From Streptomyces sp. Edi4 (GTDB lineage Bacteria > Actinomycetota > Actinomycetes > Streptomycetales > Streptomycetaceae): DNA of 64,000 nt. The stretch is taken from contig NZ_JBEJGY010000004.1 of NCBI RefSeq assembly GCF_040253615.1, positions 7,378,001-7,442,000 on the forward strand. Reading direction: 5' to 3'. The notes beneath the pieces are model-generated. The model was not told where the DNA came from. It worked only from the letters and a program-made list of their open reading frames with translations, and made no database searches. Numbering within the stretch: position 1 is the first letter of the stretch; each line of letters begins with the position of its first letter. Made by a program: the position numbers and the translations under genes. Positions 17,896-26,383 of the stretch are shown one piece after another.

Positions 17896-19191
17896 TCAGA
17901 CGGCGCTGAGCGGGTGGGCCGCGGTGGCGGAGCGCGGGGGCCAGGCGCGCGGGGCCAGGATGCCGAGGACATAGGCCCTGGCCACCAGAGCGGGCCGGGT
18001 CGAGGCGTCCAGTAAATCGCGCAGACGGCTGAGGTGGTAGTCGACCGTCTGCCGGGACAGGTTCAGGGACGTGGCGATGTCGCCGTTGCTGCTGCCCGCC
18101 GCCAGCAGGGACAGGATGCGGATCTGCGCGGCGGTCAGGGACGGGTGCGCCTCGTGCGCCAGGCTCTGGTGGGTGACGACGGCCCAGACGTGCCGGGCCC
18201 GCCCCAGGGACTGGCCGACCGTCGTCAGATGGAGCTGTGCGCGGCGCTGCCGGCCCTGGGCGTCCACCAGCACCGCCGAGGTCTCCACCCGTCTGGTGCG
18301 GCGCGCTATGAGCCCGTTCCACCTGCGGTGCAGCCGGTCGAGACCGGGCTCGGGCGCCAGCAGGGTGTGCGCGCGGCGGCCCACCAGGTCGGGCAGGCTG
18401 AGGTCGAACAGCTCGGCCGCCGCGGCGCTCGCCCTGACCACCCGTCCGTTCGCCGACAGCAGCGCGCAGGGCAGGCCGCTGTGGTCACGCAGCGCCCGCA
18501 GGTCGTCCTCGGCCTCCTGGCGCTGGACCATCGCACGCAGATGATCGGTGATGTCCACGTAGATCCCTGCGACGCACGTCCGCGCGTTCTCCCGTACGGG
18601 GAAGCGGTGGCCCACCGCCTGGCCCGCGCTGCCGTCGGGCCGCCGGTAGTCCAGGGTGTGGCGCACCGGCGTGCCCCGCGTGAGGATGTCCTGGTCGAGG
18701 GCGCGGAACTGGGCGGCCTCGGCTGGAGCGTCGAAGTCCTCGATGCGCTTGCCGACCAGTGCCTGCGGGACGGTGCCGTACAGGTGCGCGTAGGCGTGGT
18801 TGGCCCACACATAGCGGCCCTCGCTGTCCCGGATGAACGCGGCGGCCGGGGCGAGGTTGACCAGGCCCGCGAACGCGGCGTACTGCCGCGGCACATCGGG
18901 CCGCGCGTCGACCTCCACGGCCAGGCCGCGCGTGCGGCCCGGGACCCGGCTCTCGTCCAGGGGCCAGCTCACGTCGAAGGTGCGGCCGTCGAAGTGGGCC
19001 CGTCGGCTGCCCGCACGCGCCGGACCTCCCGGGGCCGTGAGTTCTTGACGCATCCGCTCCAGGAAGCGCCGCGCCGTGTCCGCGTCGGCGAACGCGCCGC
19101 CCCCCTGCTCTCCGACCTGCCACGGCTCGTCGACCTCCCACCAGAACACCGGCAGGTGCTCAAGCAGTGCCTTGAGACTGGAATCGTCCAC
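17896..19191 (-). CDS. PAS-domain LuxR-type transcriptional regulator
   Basis: The 431-residue regulator has two PAS-like regions. One is the clear sensory segment NLAPAAAFIRDSEGRYVWANHAY, and a second around LPCALLSANGRVVRASAAA precedes a C-terminal LuxR DNA-binding domain, LTAAQIRILSLLAAGSSNG followed by a DYHLSRLRDLL recognition-helix region. It has no phosphoacceptor receiver domain, so a ligand or redox cue sensed by PAS is likely. The start is GTG 19191, preceded by GGAGAG with six bases spacing; an upstream in-frame start at 19245 would add 18 residues. It is divergent from the ATP-grasp operon with about 400 bases between, and is the obvious candidate regulator of that operon. Confidence 0.85.
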   Translation of the reverse strand: MDDSSLKALLEHLPVFWWEVDEPWQVGEQGGGAFADADTARRFLERMRQELTAPGGPARAGSRRAHFDGRTFDVSWPLDESRVPGRTRGLAVEVDARPDVPRQYAAFAGLVNLAPAAAFIRDSEGRYVWANHAYAHLYGTVPQALVGKRIEDFDAPAEAAQFRALDQDILTRGTPVRHTLDYRRPDGSAGQAVGHRFPVRENARTCVAGIYVDITDHLRAMVQRQEAEDDLRALRDHSGLPCALLSANGRVVRASAAAAELFDLSLPDLVGRRAHTLLAPEPGLDRLHRRWNGLIARRTRRVETSAVLVDAQGRQRRAQLHLTTVGQSLGRARHVWAVVTHQSLAHEAHPSLTAAQIRILSLLAAGSSNGDIATSLNLSRQTVDYHLSRLRDLLDASTRPALVARAYVLGILAPRAWPPRSATAAHPLSAV

Positions 19192-19593
19192 AGCGGTCTC
19201 TCCGTCCGTATACAGCCCGTATGTGCTCGGCTGACACACAGTCACCTCGCGATGGGTATCCCGTCCCGGTCCCGCGCATGCTCGTTTCTCGGCCCATGTG
19301 CGGGCCGCGCGTGAGCACGCGCGGGAGCGTCCATGGACCCCAACACGGCCTGCGACTCAGGCATTTGCCTGAACGGCCTGCGTCCCGGGTGAGGATAAGG
19401 ACGCCTGCCGCGTGGTCTCCTTGAGTGTGCGGGTGGTTACGCCCCGACACGTACACCGGGAGATGCCCCGCGCCCGACGCGCATCACCGATCGGTACGAC
19501 GACACGCGGGACGCGTACGGCGCCGCGGCCACGGCGCGCGAGGCGCGTCCGGCGCGGACGCATGACACACGAGACGAATGGAGACGAACTTCA
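19192..19593. promoter_or_regulatory. Divergent regulatory region with a 16-bp palindrome
   Basis: The gap between the PAS-LuxR gene and the ATP-grasp operon contains a perfect palindrome, TCAGGCA-TT-TGCCTGA, at 19357-19372, in a GC-rich setting. It is centred about 230 bases upstream of the ATP-grasp start. Its length and symmetry fit a dimeric LuxR-type operator. I see no gene in the rest of the gap and assign no -10/-35 with confidence. Confidence 0.5.
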
Positions 19594-20967
19594 GTGAGCA
19601 AGGTGCTGTTAGTGCATGCCAAGGGTGGTCCGCCGCTCGGTCACGTCCTGTCCCGGACGGCCGCGAGGGCAGAGGTGCACCTGCTGGCGCTCAGCGCTCT
19701 TCCTCCCTCGGTCGCGGGCGCCGCCCGGGACCTGTGCGCCTCGGTCGTGACGCCGGGCGACGCGCGGCATCTGGACCTGGTGTCCCTGATCGTCTCGCGG
19801 GCCGAGGCCGTGGGCGCGGACGCGGTGCTCACCTTCTCCGAGTACGCCGTCGTCGCCGTGGCCGAGGCGTGCGAAGTGCTGGGACTCGCGGGCGCCGGGA
19901 AAGCCGCCTCGCTGGCCCGCGACAAGCGTCTGATGCGCAGCACCTGGCAGGAGCACGGCCTGTCGCAGCCCGCGTTCCGTGCCGTTGACACCGAGGCCGA
20001 CCTGCACGAGGCGGCCCGCGCCCTGTCCTTCCCGCTGCTCCTCAAGGCGGCCTGGAGCGCGGGCTCCACGGCGCACCAGATCATCCGCGCCCCGCACCAA
20101 CTGTCCGCCGCCTGGCGCCGCTCCCGTGAAGTGATGGCCGAATCGGCGGAGTTGGGGTACGCCGAACTCCATGTGGCGGGGGCGCAGGGCCACTTCGTGG
20201 TCGAGGAGATCGTGACGGGCACCGCGTCGCACTGGTTCGACGAGCCCGGCTGGGGCGACTACGTCAGCGTCGAGGGCGTGGTGGCGGGCGGCACCTTCCA
20301 CCCGGTCTGCGTCAGCGGCCGGATGCCGACGGTCGAGCCGTTCACCGAGCGCGCCGGCATCACCCCCGCCTTGCTGTCCCAGGACGCCCAGGACCGGGTG
20401 GTGGCGCTCGCGCGCGAGGCCGTCGACGCCCTCGGGCTGCGGGACTGCGGGACGCACACCGAGATCAAGCTCGGCTCGGACGGCGGCATGTGGCTCATCG
20501 AGACGGCCGCCCGGTTCGGCGGCGCGATGACGGTGCCGCAGATCGAGGAGGTCTTCGGGCTCGACCTCGTCGGCATGCTCGTCGACCACCTCACGGGCCG
20601 GCCGGTCGCGTGGCCCGAGCGGGCCCTCACCCCGGCCCAGGCGCGCGGCGCGGCCGGCTCCCTCGTCGTCCTCGCGGTCGACGGCGCGGGCGAGGCCTGG
20701 CGGGAGCGCAAGATCTGGGACTTCTCGGCCGTCACCAAGGACGTGGTCCTCAGCCCGGGCAGCGACCTGTCGGTGGTCACGGAGAGCTCGCTGCCCGACG
20801 GCGGCCTCATACCGGTCTACGACCCGGCGGCGGGCGCCAACACCATGGCGGCCCTGTGCCTGCTCTCGGCCACCGACGCCCGTACGGTGCTGCGCGACTT
20901 CGAGACGGTGGTGGACGCCCTGCCCCGCATCCTGCCCGCCGCCACGTCCGAGGAGGTCTCCGCGTGA
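19594..20967 (+). CDS. ATP-grasp domain ligase
   Basis: The 457-residue protein has an ATP-grasp fold: an N-terminal Rossmann-like part (SKVLLVHAKGGPPLGHV), the middle ATP-binding lobe (DKRLMRSTWQEHGLSQP, then FPLLLKAAWSAGS), and the metal/ATP motif IETAARFGGAM, equivalent to the E-x-N/A-x-R-x-GG of carboxylate-amine ligases. Such enzymes activate a carboxylate as an acyl phosphate and couple it to an amine or thiol, as in dipeptide antibiotics. GTG 19594 is used, with GGAG upstream. Codon 6 is TTA (19609-19611), so translation should require bldA. Its stop overlaps the next start as GTGA, with GAGGAGG just inside its 3' end. The substrates are unknown. With the dikinase-like and MFS genes it forms a three-gene coupled operon. 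Confidence 0.88.
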   Translation: MSKVLLVHAKGGPPLGHVLSRTAARAEVHLLALSALPPSVAGAARDLCASVVTPGDARHLDLVSLIVSRAEAVGADAVLTFSEYAVVAVAEACEVLGLAGAGKAASLARDKRLMRSTWQEHGLSQPAFRAVDTEADLHEAARALSFPLLLKAAWSAGSTAHQIIRAPHQLSAAWRRSREVMAESAELGYAELHVAGAQGHFVVEEIVTGTASHWFDEPGWGDYVSVEGVVAGGTFHPVCVSGRMPTVEPFTERAGITPALLSQDAQDRVVALAREAVDALGLRDCGTHTEIKLGSDGGMWLIETAARFGGAMTVPQIEEVFGLDLVGMLVDHLTGRPVAWPERALTPAQARGAAGSLVVLAVDGAGEAWRERKIWDFSAVTKDVVLSPGSDLSVVTESSLPDGGLIPVYDPAAGANTMAALCLLSATDARTVLRDFETVVDALPRILPAATSEEVSA

Positions 20968-22973
20968 CCGCCCAGCTGTTCGCCGGCGCCGCAGACCCGG
21001 TCACCGACCGCACGGTCGTCGGCGAGAACCTTTCCCTGCCGCTCTTTCGCACCCTTTCCGGGGTCCTCGCGGGCCACCCCTACCTCAAAGTCGTCGTCGA
21101 CCGCGCCGAGAACACCTGGCACCTGCTCGACACCGCGGCCCACCCCTTCCACGTCAACTACATAGCCACCCGCGTCCTCGGCATGGAACTCGCCGAACTC
21201 GACGCGGATCTCGACGCGTTCAACGCCTCCGTCTACATGGATCCAGAACGCCGCTTCCTGCTCGGTGTGCTGTCCTTGCACACCGACGAGGACACCGAGG
21301 GCCGCGAGCGGACCTTCCTCGTCCTCGAGACGACCGAGGCCGACACCATGAACGGCGAACTCCTCACCTTCTTCTACGAGTTCGTCCGCGTACGGGTCGA
21401 CGGGCGTTTGCCGGTGCTGCTGAAGCCGGCCAACCACGGGCAGGAGGAGGAGCTGGCCGCGATCAGCGAACAGCTCGTGCCGCGCATCCTCAGCCACGAG
21501 CTCTTCGGCTCCCGGGTCCGCACCCCGCTCAACCCGGGCGAAGCCACCGGACGGCTGCGGTACTTCCGCACGCACGAGGAGTACGCCGCAGCGGAGGCCG
21601 GACTCGGCTGGGCCGACATCGTCGCCATGCCCTGCCTGCCCGACGACGTGCCGCGCGTGGCCGGATTCCTCAACACCGCGCCCATCACCCCGCTCTCGCA
21701 CACCAACGTCCTGGCGTCGGGCTGGGGGATACCCAACGCGATCGTGCTGGATCTGGAGGAGATCGTCGCGCGGGACGGCCTGGCCGGCGCGTGGGTGCGC
21801 TACCGGGTGCACGAGGAAGAGATCGTGCTGGAGCGCCTTGAGCGGGAGCCGGAGCTGCGGGCGCCGGCGTGGCACCAGCAGCGCATCCGCCTGGAGCCGC
21901 CCCTGCTCGAAGACGCCCCCGTCCTGTCCCTGCACCGGCTGCGCGCGGCCGACCGCGACCGCTACGGCACCAAGGCGGCCAACCTCGGCGAGCTGCACCA
22001 CGTGCTCGACAGCCGCAGCGCCGACCTGACCGCGTTCTACGGACGGCCCCGGCCGCCGCGCGGGGACCTCTACGGACACCTCGCCGCCCGGCTCGGCCTC
22101 ACCGCTCCCTCGGCCGACGAACTGCGCGCCCGGGCAGCCGACTTCGTGGCCGCCACCGTCGGCGCCCCCGAAGGGATCGCGCTCCCCTTCGCGCTCCAGC
22201 AGCACTTCCTCGCCTCCTCGCCCGCCATCCAGCAGGGCATCGGCAAGCTGAAGATGGCCCTCGAACTCGACGCCACCGACGTCCTTGACTCGCTCTGTCT
22301 GCGACTTCAGCAGCTGATCCGGCACACGCCCGTGCCCGAGTCCGTCACCCGGCAGATCGGCCAGGCCTTCACGGCGCCGCCGGCCGAGCACGGGCGCCTG
22401 GTGGTGCGCTCCTCCTCCAACGCCGAGGACCTTCCCGGCTTCTCCGCGGCCGGCGTCTACGACTCCGTCACCACCGTCCACGGCACCGGTCAACTCCTGG
22501 ACGCCGTACGGCAGGTGTGGGCCTCCCTGGTGTCTCCCCGCAGCGTGCGGTTGCGCCACCAGGTCGGGATCTCCCTCGACGACACCTACATGGGCGTGAT
22601 CATCCAGAAGTACGTTCCCGCTTCCCTCGGCGGCGTCCTCGTCACCTGCGACCCGACGCGCCGCGCGGACTTCCGCAACGTCTACCTCAACTGTTCCCCC
22701 GGCTCACCGGAACAGGTCGTCGAGGGCTCGGTCCTGCCCCAGCAGTACCTGTACAACGTGGTGGAGGGCGGCGGCCGCACCGTCGCGCTCGGCTCCTGGG
22801 GCGACGGACTGCCCGCGGGGACCCGGGGCCGGCTGGCGGACCTGTCCTTGACCGGGCGGCTGTTGCAGTCCCACTTCAGCGCGGCCGATGTGGACAAGCC
22901 GCTGGACATCGAGTGGCTGATGACCGAGGACGGCGACTTCCGGCTCGTCCAGATCCGCCCCTACGCGCTGTGA
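20964..22973 (+). CDS. PEP synthase/dikinase-like protein with glucan-water-dikinase-type domain order
   Basis: The 669-residue protein has three parts. Residues 1 to about 195 are an N-terminal region I do not recognise. At about 200-280 is a phosphohistidine swivel domain with TPLSHTNVLASGWGIPNA and candidate phospho-acceptor His246. From about 330 to the end is a PPDK-type ATP-binding domain beginning YGTKAANLGEL (Lys337) with VVRSSSNAEDLPG at 480-492 and ending LDIEWLM...LVQIRPYAL. Such enzymes split ATP to AMP, moving the beta-phosphate to His and then to an acceptor. In PEP synthase and rifampin phosphotransferase the ATP domain comes first; here the swivel precedes it, as in glucan water dikinases. 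No PEP/pyruvate barrel is visible, so the acceptor is probably not pyruvate. GTG 20964 overlaps the ATP-grasp stop. Confidence 0.85.
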   Translation: MTAQLFAGAADPVTDRTVVGENLSLPLFRTLSGVLAGHPYLKVVVDRAENTWHLLDTAAHPFHVNYIATRVLGMELAELDADLDAFNASVYMDPERRFLLGVLSLHTDEDTEGRERTFLVLETTEADTMNGELLTFFYEFVRVRVDGRLPVLLKPANHGQEEELAAISEQLVPRILSHELFGSRVRTPLNPGEATGRLRYFRTHEEYAAAEAGLGWADIVAMPCLPDDVPRVAGFLNTAPITPLSHTNVLASGWGIPNAIVLDLEEIVARDGLAGAWVRYRVHEEEIVLERLEREPELRAPAWHQQRIRLEPPLLEDAPVLSLHRLRAADRDRYGTKAANLGELHHVLDSRSADLTAFYGRPRPPRGDLYGHLAARLGLTAPSADELRARAADFVAATVGAPEGIALPFALQQHFLASSPAIQQGIGKLKMALELDATDVLDSLCLRLQQLIRHTPVPESVTRQIGQAFTAPPAEHGRLVVRSSSNAEDLPGFSAAGVYDSVTTVHGTGQLLDAVRQVWASLVSPRSVRLRHQVGISLDDTYMGVIIQKYVPASLGGVLVTCDPTRRADFRNVYLNCSPGSPEQVVEGSVLPQQYLYNVVEGGGRTVALGSWGDGLPAGTRGRLADLSLTGRLLQSHFSAADVDKPLDIEWLMTEDGDFRLVQIRPYAL

Positions 22974-24316
22974 GGGCGCGTCCTTGGCGAGCGCGGCGCC
23001 TGAGCGCGGGCGCGGGCTGCCTCACGCCCGTCGCGCACCGGATCATCCGGCTCAACTACGGTTTCCAGCTGCTGTTCAACCTGCTGTGGTGGATGCCGGT
23101 GTTCTACGCCTACCAGAAGCAGGCCGGGCTCTCCGACGGACAGATCTTCGGCATCCAGAGCATCTACTACGTCGCCTTCTGCCTGTTCGAGATCCCGACC
23201 GGACTCATCGCCGACCGGATCGGCGCCCGCAACTGTCTGCGGGCCGGCGCTGTGGTGATGACGGCGGCCAACCTGGCTCCGGTCATCAACGCCTCCTACA
23301 CCGGCTTCCTCCTGCACTTCCTCGCCATCGCCTTGGGCCGGTCCCTGACCTCGGGGGCGGCGAGCGCCTATCTGTACGACGGGCTGCGCGCCGAGAAGTG
23401 CGACGAGCACTACCTGAGGGCCGAGGGCACCGCACGAGCCCTCGGGCTCGCGGCGAAGGTCGTGTGCTGGCCGCTGGTCGGTCCTCTCATGGCGCTCGCC
23501 CACACGGCGCCGTACGTGCTCAGTGCCGCAAGCGCCGCGGGCTCGTTGGCCTGCGCCGTCGCGCTGCCCCGGCTCGCCAAGGCGGACGGCGCCGGTGCGG
23601 CGGGGAGGGCCGGGGCCGGGCGCGCAGGCGGGGCCTTCCTGCGGGACGCGGGCGAAGCGTTGCGGTGCGTGGCCTCCTCGCGGTGGCTCGCCCTGGTGAT
23701 GGTGCAGGGCGTGGCCGTCTTCACGCTGTCCCGGATCTGTCAGGTCAACCTCTTCCAGCCGATCCTGCTCGACCACGGCATCGGGGAGGCGTCGAGCGGC
23801 GGGGTGCTGGCGGCGATGACGGTGGCGGAGGCGGTGGGCTCGGCCCGCCCCCAGTGGCTGAGTCGCCGCCTGTCTCCGGTCGCCTGGGTGTCGGTCCTCA
23901 GCCTCGCGCTCGCGGGCACCCTGGCGGCGATGGCGGTCGGCGGCCCCTGGACGGTGGTCGCGCTGCTCTGCCTGTTTGCTTTGGCGACCGGGTTCGTGTA
24001 TCCGGTCCAGCGCAAGCTCGTCAACGACGCGGTGCCCGCGAACGCCCCGCGCGCCACGCTGCTTTCGGTCGAGAGCATCGTGGACCGCGCGGTGTGCGCC
24101 CTGGCGGCGATCGCGGTCGGGGTGTACATCTCGGCGGGCCGTCTTGACGCCCTGCTGCTGCACAGCGCGCTGGCCACGGCGGTGCTCCTGGGCGGCGTCC
24201 AACTGCTGCTGCGCGCCGGGGTGGTGCGGCAGAACCACCCCGACGCGGGCATGGCGGCGGCGGACGGCACGGCGCGGGACGCGCGGACGCCCCTCAGCGA
24301 GGCAGGCGGCCGATGA
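22970..24316 (+). CDS. MFS transporter
   Basis: The 448-residue membrane protein has about twelve hydrophobic helices in two halves, with the MFS loop signature GLIADRIGARNCLRAG between helices 2 and 3. It has a Gly/Ala-rich central loop near residue 205 and a hydrophilic C-terminus. The start is the GTG at 22970 overlapping the previous stop (GTGA), the third gene of a tightly coupled operon. Co-translation with an ATP-grasp ligase and a dikinase-like enzyme suggests export of their product, and hence self-protection. The family is close in style to small drug or peptide exporters, but the substrate cannot be read from sequence. Its 3' end overlaps the convergent HAD gene by 23 bases. Confidence 0.88.
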   Translation: MRARPWRARRLSAGAGCLTPVAHRIIRLNYGFQLLFNLLWWMPVFYAYQKQAGLSDGQIFGIQSIYYVAFCLFEIPTGLIADRIGARNCLRAGAVVMTAANLAPVINASYTGFLLHFLAIALGRSLTSGAASAYLYDGLRAEKCDEHYLRAEGTARALGLAAKVVCWPLVGPLMALAHTAPYVLSAASAAGSLACAVALPRLAKADGAGAAGRAGAGRAGGAFLRDAGEALRCVASSRWLALVMVQGVAVFTLSRICQVNLFQPILLDHGIGEASSGGVLAAMTVAEAVGSARPQWLSRRLSPVAWVSVLSLALAGTLAAMAVGGPWTVVALLCLFALATGFVYPVQRKLVNDAVPANAPRATLLSVESIVDRAVCALAAIAVGVYISAGRLDALLLHSALATAVLLGGVQLLLRAGVVRQNHPDAGMAAADGTARDARTPLSEAGGR

Positions 24317-24926
24317 GTTCGACAAGACCGACGGGCAGGAACGCGGGCCGGTGGGGGCGCCCGATCTGGTACGGGACATAGCCGAGCGACCCCGCCACGT
24401 CGACCTCTTCGGCCGTCTCGGCCTGGTAGACCAGGGAGCAGCGCCCGGACGCGGCCATGGCGCGCTGCCACAGGACGGGTGCGGGTTTGCGCTCCGCCTC
24501 GGTGCGCGGGGTCAGGATCCGGTCGCCGAAGTCCTGCCACGCGAACGGCGTGGAATCCCGCCACGTGGCGTCGACCTCCTTCTTGAGGCGGGCGGCGCGC
24601 TCGGCGTCGGTGGCGCCCCAGGAGGGCGGCACGTTGGTGATCAGTCCCACCTTGACGTGGTGGCGGCGCAGGGCGCGCAGATAGGCGGCGGCGCCGGGCA
24701 CATAGCCGGTGCTGCCGTCGTCCCCGGTGTGCACCAGGGTCTCACCCAGGTCGAAGTAGACGATGGGGCAGGCCCGTTGGGTTGCCGTGCGCGCGACGGG
24801 TCCCGGCGCGCCGCCAGGGCCCGCCGGCGCCGCCGCGTCGGCCGGAGCGCAGAGCACCGTCGACGCGAGGGCGGCGCACAGTGCGAGGCCCACCCGTCCC
24901 AAGCTCTTGGAGACGGTTCTGTCCAT
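24294..24926 (-). CDS. Secreted HAD-like phosphatase/hydrolase
   Basis: The 210-residue protein begins with a Sec-type signal peptide: a charged start, the hydrophobic VGLALCAALASTVL stretch and a likely cut after ADAAA near residue 31. The mature part has HAD motif I as FDLGETLVHTG, whose first Asp would be the nucleophile, and motif II-like LITNVP. The second Asp of the usual DxDxT is replaced (DLGET), as in a subset of HAD proteins where classical phosphatase activity is uncertain. ATG 24926 follows GGGGGA with suitable spacing. It is convergent with, and overlaps by 23 bases, the MFS gene. A phosphatase beside a phosphotransferase operon is suggestive, but it is on the opposite strand and exported. 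Confidence 0.75.
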   Translation of the reverse strand: MDRTVSKSLGRVGLALCAALASTVLCAPADAAAPAGPGGAPGPVARTATQRACPIVYFDLGETLVHTGDDGSTGYVPGAAAYLRALRRHHVKVGLITNVPPSWGATDAERAARLKKEVDATWRDSTPFAWQDFGDRILTPRTEAERKPAPVLWQRAMAASGRCSLVYQAETAEEVDVAGSLGYVPYQIGRPHRPAFLPVGLVELIGRLPR

Positions 24927-25122
24927 GGCGTGGTCCCCCATCGTCGAGCGCACCGCGAGAGTGCGCGCCTGGTCCTGCTCCTGTCCGGTGCATGACATAA
25001 CCGTGCGGCGAAGTCTCTCATGCGATGGCCGAAATCGTGGCGCCATTGACCTGTGCCGCGCGTCTCGAACTCTACGAGGACGAGCGGCAGTTGAGTGGCC
25101 GCCCGGATGGAAGCCGGGTCCG

Positions 25123-25755
25123 CTACAGGGAGGTGGAGTCCGCGTCCTTGCGCAGCACCAGATGACTCCACCGGACTCCTGACCGGCCATGGAGATCTTC
25201 CCGTTCGCCGAGGTGCACGGGGGTCAGGCCGTGGCGGCGGGCGAGCCGCACGGTCTCGTCCGGCGACACGTCGAACATCCGCCGCCCCGCCGGGACCGGG
25301 CCGTGGCGCAGGGTCAGGAACAACTGGCTTTCGGGCGCGCTGAGTTCAGCCACGCTTCTCATCGCCTGCCCGCGTTCCCGCTCGTCCAGATGCATCCAGA
25401 CGGCGGTGAGGAGTACGACCTCGAAGCGCTCGCGCCGGCCGCGCAACACCCCTAGCTCCGGCAGGGCGTCGTCCACCCACTCGATGGCTTGGCCGGCATG
25501 GATGCGCTGCCCCAGGGAGCGGAGCTCGGCCGTCGGTTCGACGGCGACGGCGCGGTGCCCCAGAGCGGCGAGCGCCGCGGCGTCCCGGCCGCTGCCCGCC
25601 CCGATGTCCAGGACCGCGCCGGGACGGCCGGGGAGCAGGTGCAGCACCTCGCGGTGAACCTCGTCGAACGACACGCTCTCGTACTGGGCGGCGAGCAGAT
25701 CGGCCGCTTCGGCGTAACCGGCCGTACCGGGGCGCGACTTGGGGTCAGTGATCAT
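25123..25755 (-). CDS. Class I SAM-dependent methyltransferase
   Basis: The 210-residue protein shows the Rossmann SAM-binding motif VLDIGAGSGRDAAALA near residues 49-64, the acidic residue at the end of strand 2 (VAVEPTAE), and motif-IV-like LLTAVWMHLDERE. This fits a small-molecule or ubiquinone/UbiE-like methyltransferase; the substrate is unknown. It ends in KDADSTSL. It is the third of three same-strand genes (LysR, acetyltransferase, methyltransferase) with gaps of 58 and 27 bases, so co-transcription is likely. The ribosome binding site for ATG 25755 is weak. Confidence 0.85.
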   Translation of the reverse strand: MITDPKSRPGTAGYAEAADLLAAQYESVSFDEVHREVLHLLPGRPGAVLDIGAGSGRDAAALAALGHRAVAVEPTAELRSLGQRIHAGQAIEWVDDALPELGVLRGRRERFEVVLLTAVWMHLDERERGQAMRSVAELSAPESQLFLTLRHGPVPAGRRMFDVSPDETVRLARRHGLTPVHLGEREDLHGRSGVRWSHLVLRKDADSTSL

Positions 25756-25782
25756 GGTCGCAGGCTACCGGGGGCCGGGCCC

Positions 25783-26325
25783 TCACCACCGGCGGCGCAC
25801 GTCGGCCTTGGGGCCGCTGACCAGACTGGCCGCGGGGACGTCATCGGCCACCACCGCGCCGGCGGCGATCACGGCGTCGCGGCCGATGCTGACGCCCGGC
25901 AGGATCGTGGCACCGGCGCCGATCCACACGTTCTCCGCCACGTCGATGGGCGCGCCGGTGAGGTAGTGGCGGCGCTCCTCGGGGTCGACGGGATGACCGC
26001 TGGTGATGAACGTGACCTTCGGCCCGATCATCACGCGCTCGCCGAGCCGGATCCCGGCGTAGTCCAGGAACGTGCAGTTCTGGTTGATGAACACCCGCTC
26101 GGCGATGTCCAGGCGCAGACCGTGGTCGGTGAAGAAGGGGGGATAGATCGTCACCCGGGGCGGCAGCGGCTTACCGAGGATCCGCGCGAAGAGCTCCGCC
26201 TTGCCCGCTTCGTCCTCGAAGGGCAGGACATTGAGGCGGGAGGTCAGCTCGGTCACCCGGAGCACCCGGTCGGCCATGGCCTTGAACTCGTCGCTGTGGA
26301 TGCGCATGAGCCGGTCGCTCGACAT
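25783..26325 (-). CDS. Hexapeptide-repeat acetyltransferase (maltose/galactoside O-acetyltransferase type)
   Basis: The 180-residue protein has the left-handed beta-helix hexapeptide pattern (for example IDVAENVWIGAGATILPG and VSIGRDAVIAAGAVVADDV) and the family's catalytic His in TSGHPVDPEERRHY near residue 109. The N-terminal helical MaC-like region LNVLPFEDEAGKAELFARIL is also present. It transfers acetyl from acetyl-CoA to a sugar or similar hydroxyl. ATG 26325 is chosen because GAAAGG precedes it by about eight bases; the open frame extends 36 residues upstream without a good site. It lies between a LysR regulator and a methyltransferase on the same strand. Confidence 0.88.
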   Translation of the reverse strand: MSSDRLMRIHSDEFKAMADRVLRVTELTSRLNVLPFEDEAGKAELFARILGKPLPPRVTIYPPFFTDHGLRLDIAERVFINQNCTFLDYAGIRLGERVMIGPKVTFITSGHPVDPEERRHYLTGAPIDVAENVWIGAGATILPGVSIGRDAVIAAGAVVADDVPAASLVSGPKADVRRRW

Positions 26326-26383
26326 GCGGTGAACCTTTCGGTGGAGGGGCAACTGGGCGCGGGGCGCCGCGCGTTGGAGTCCT

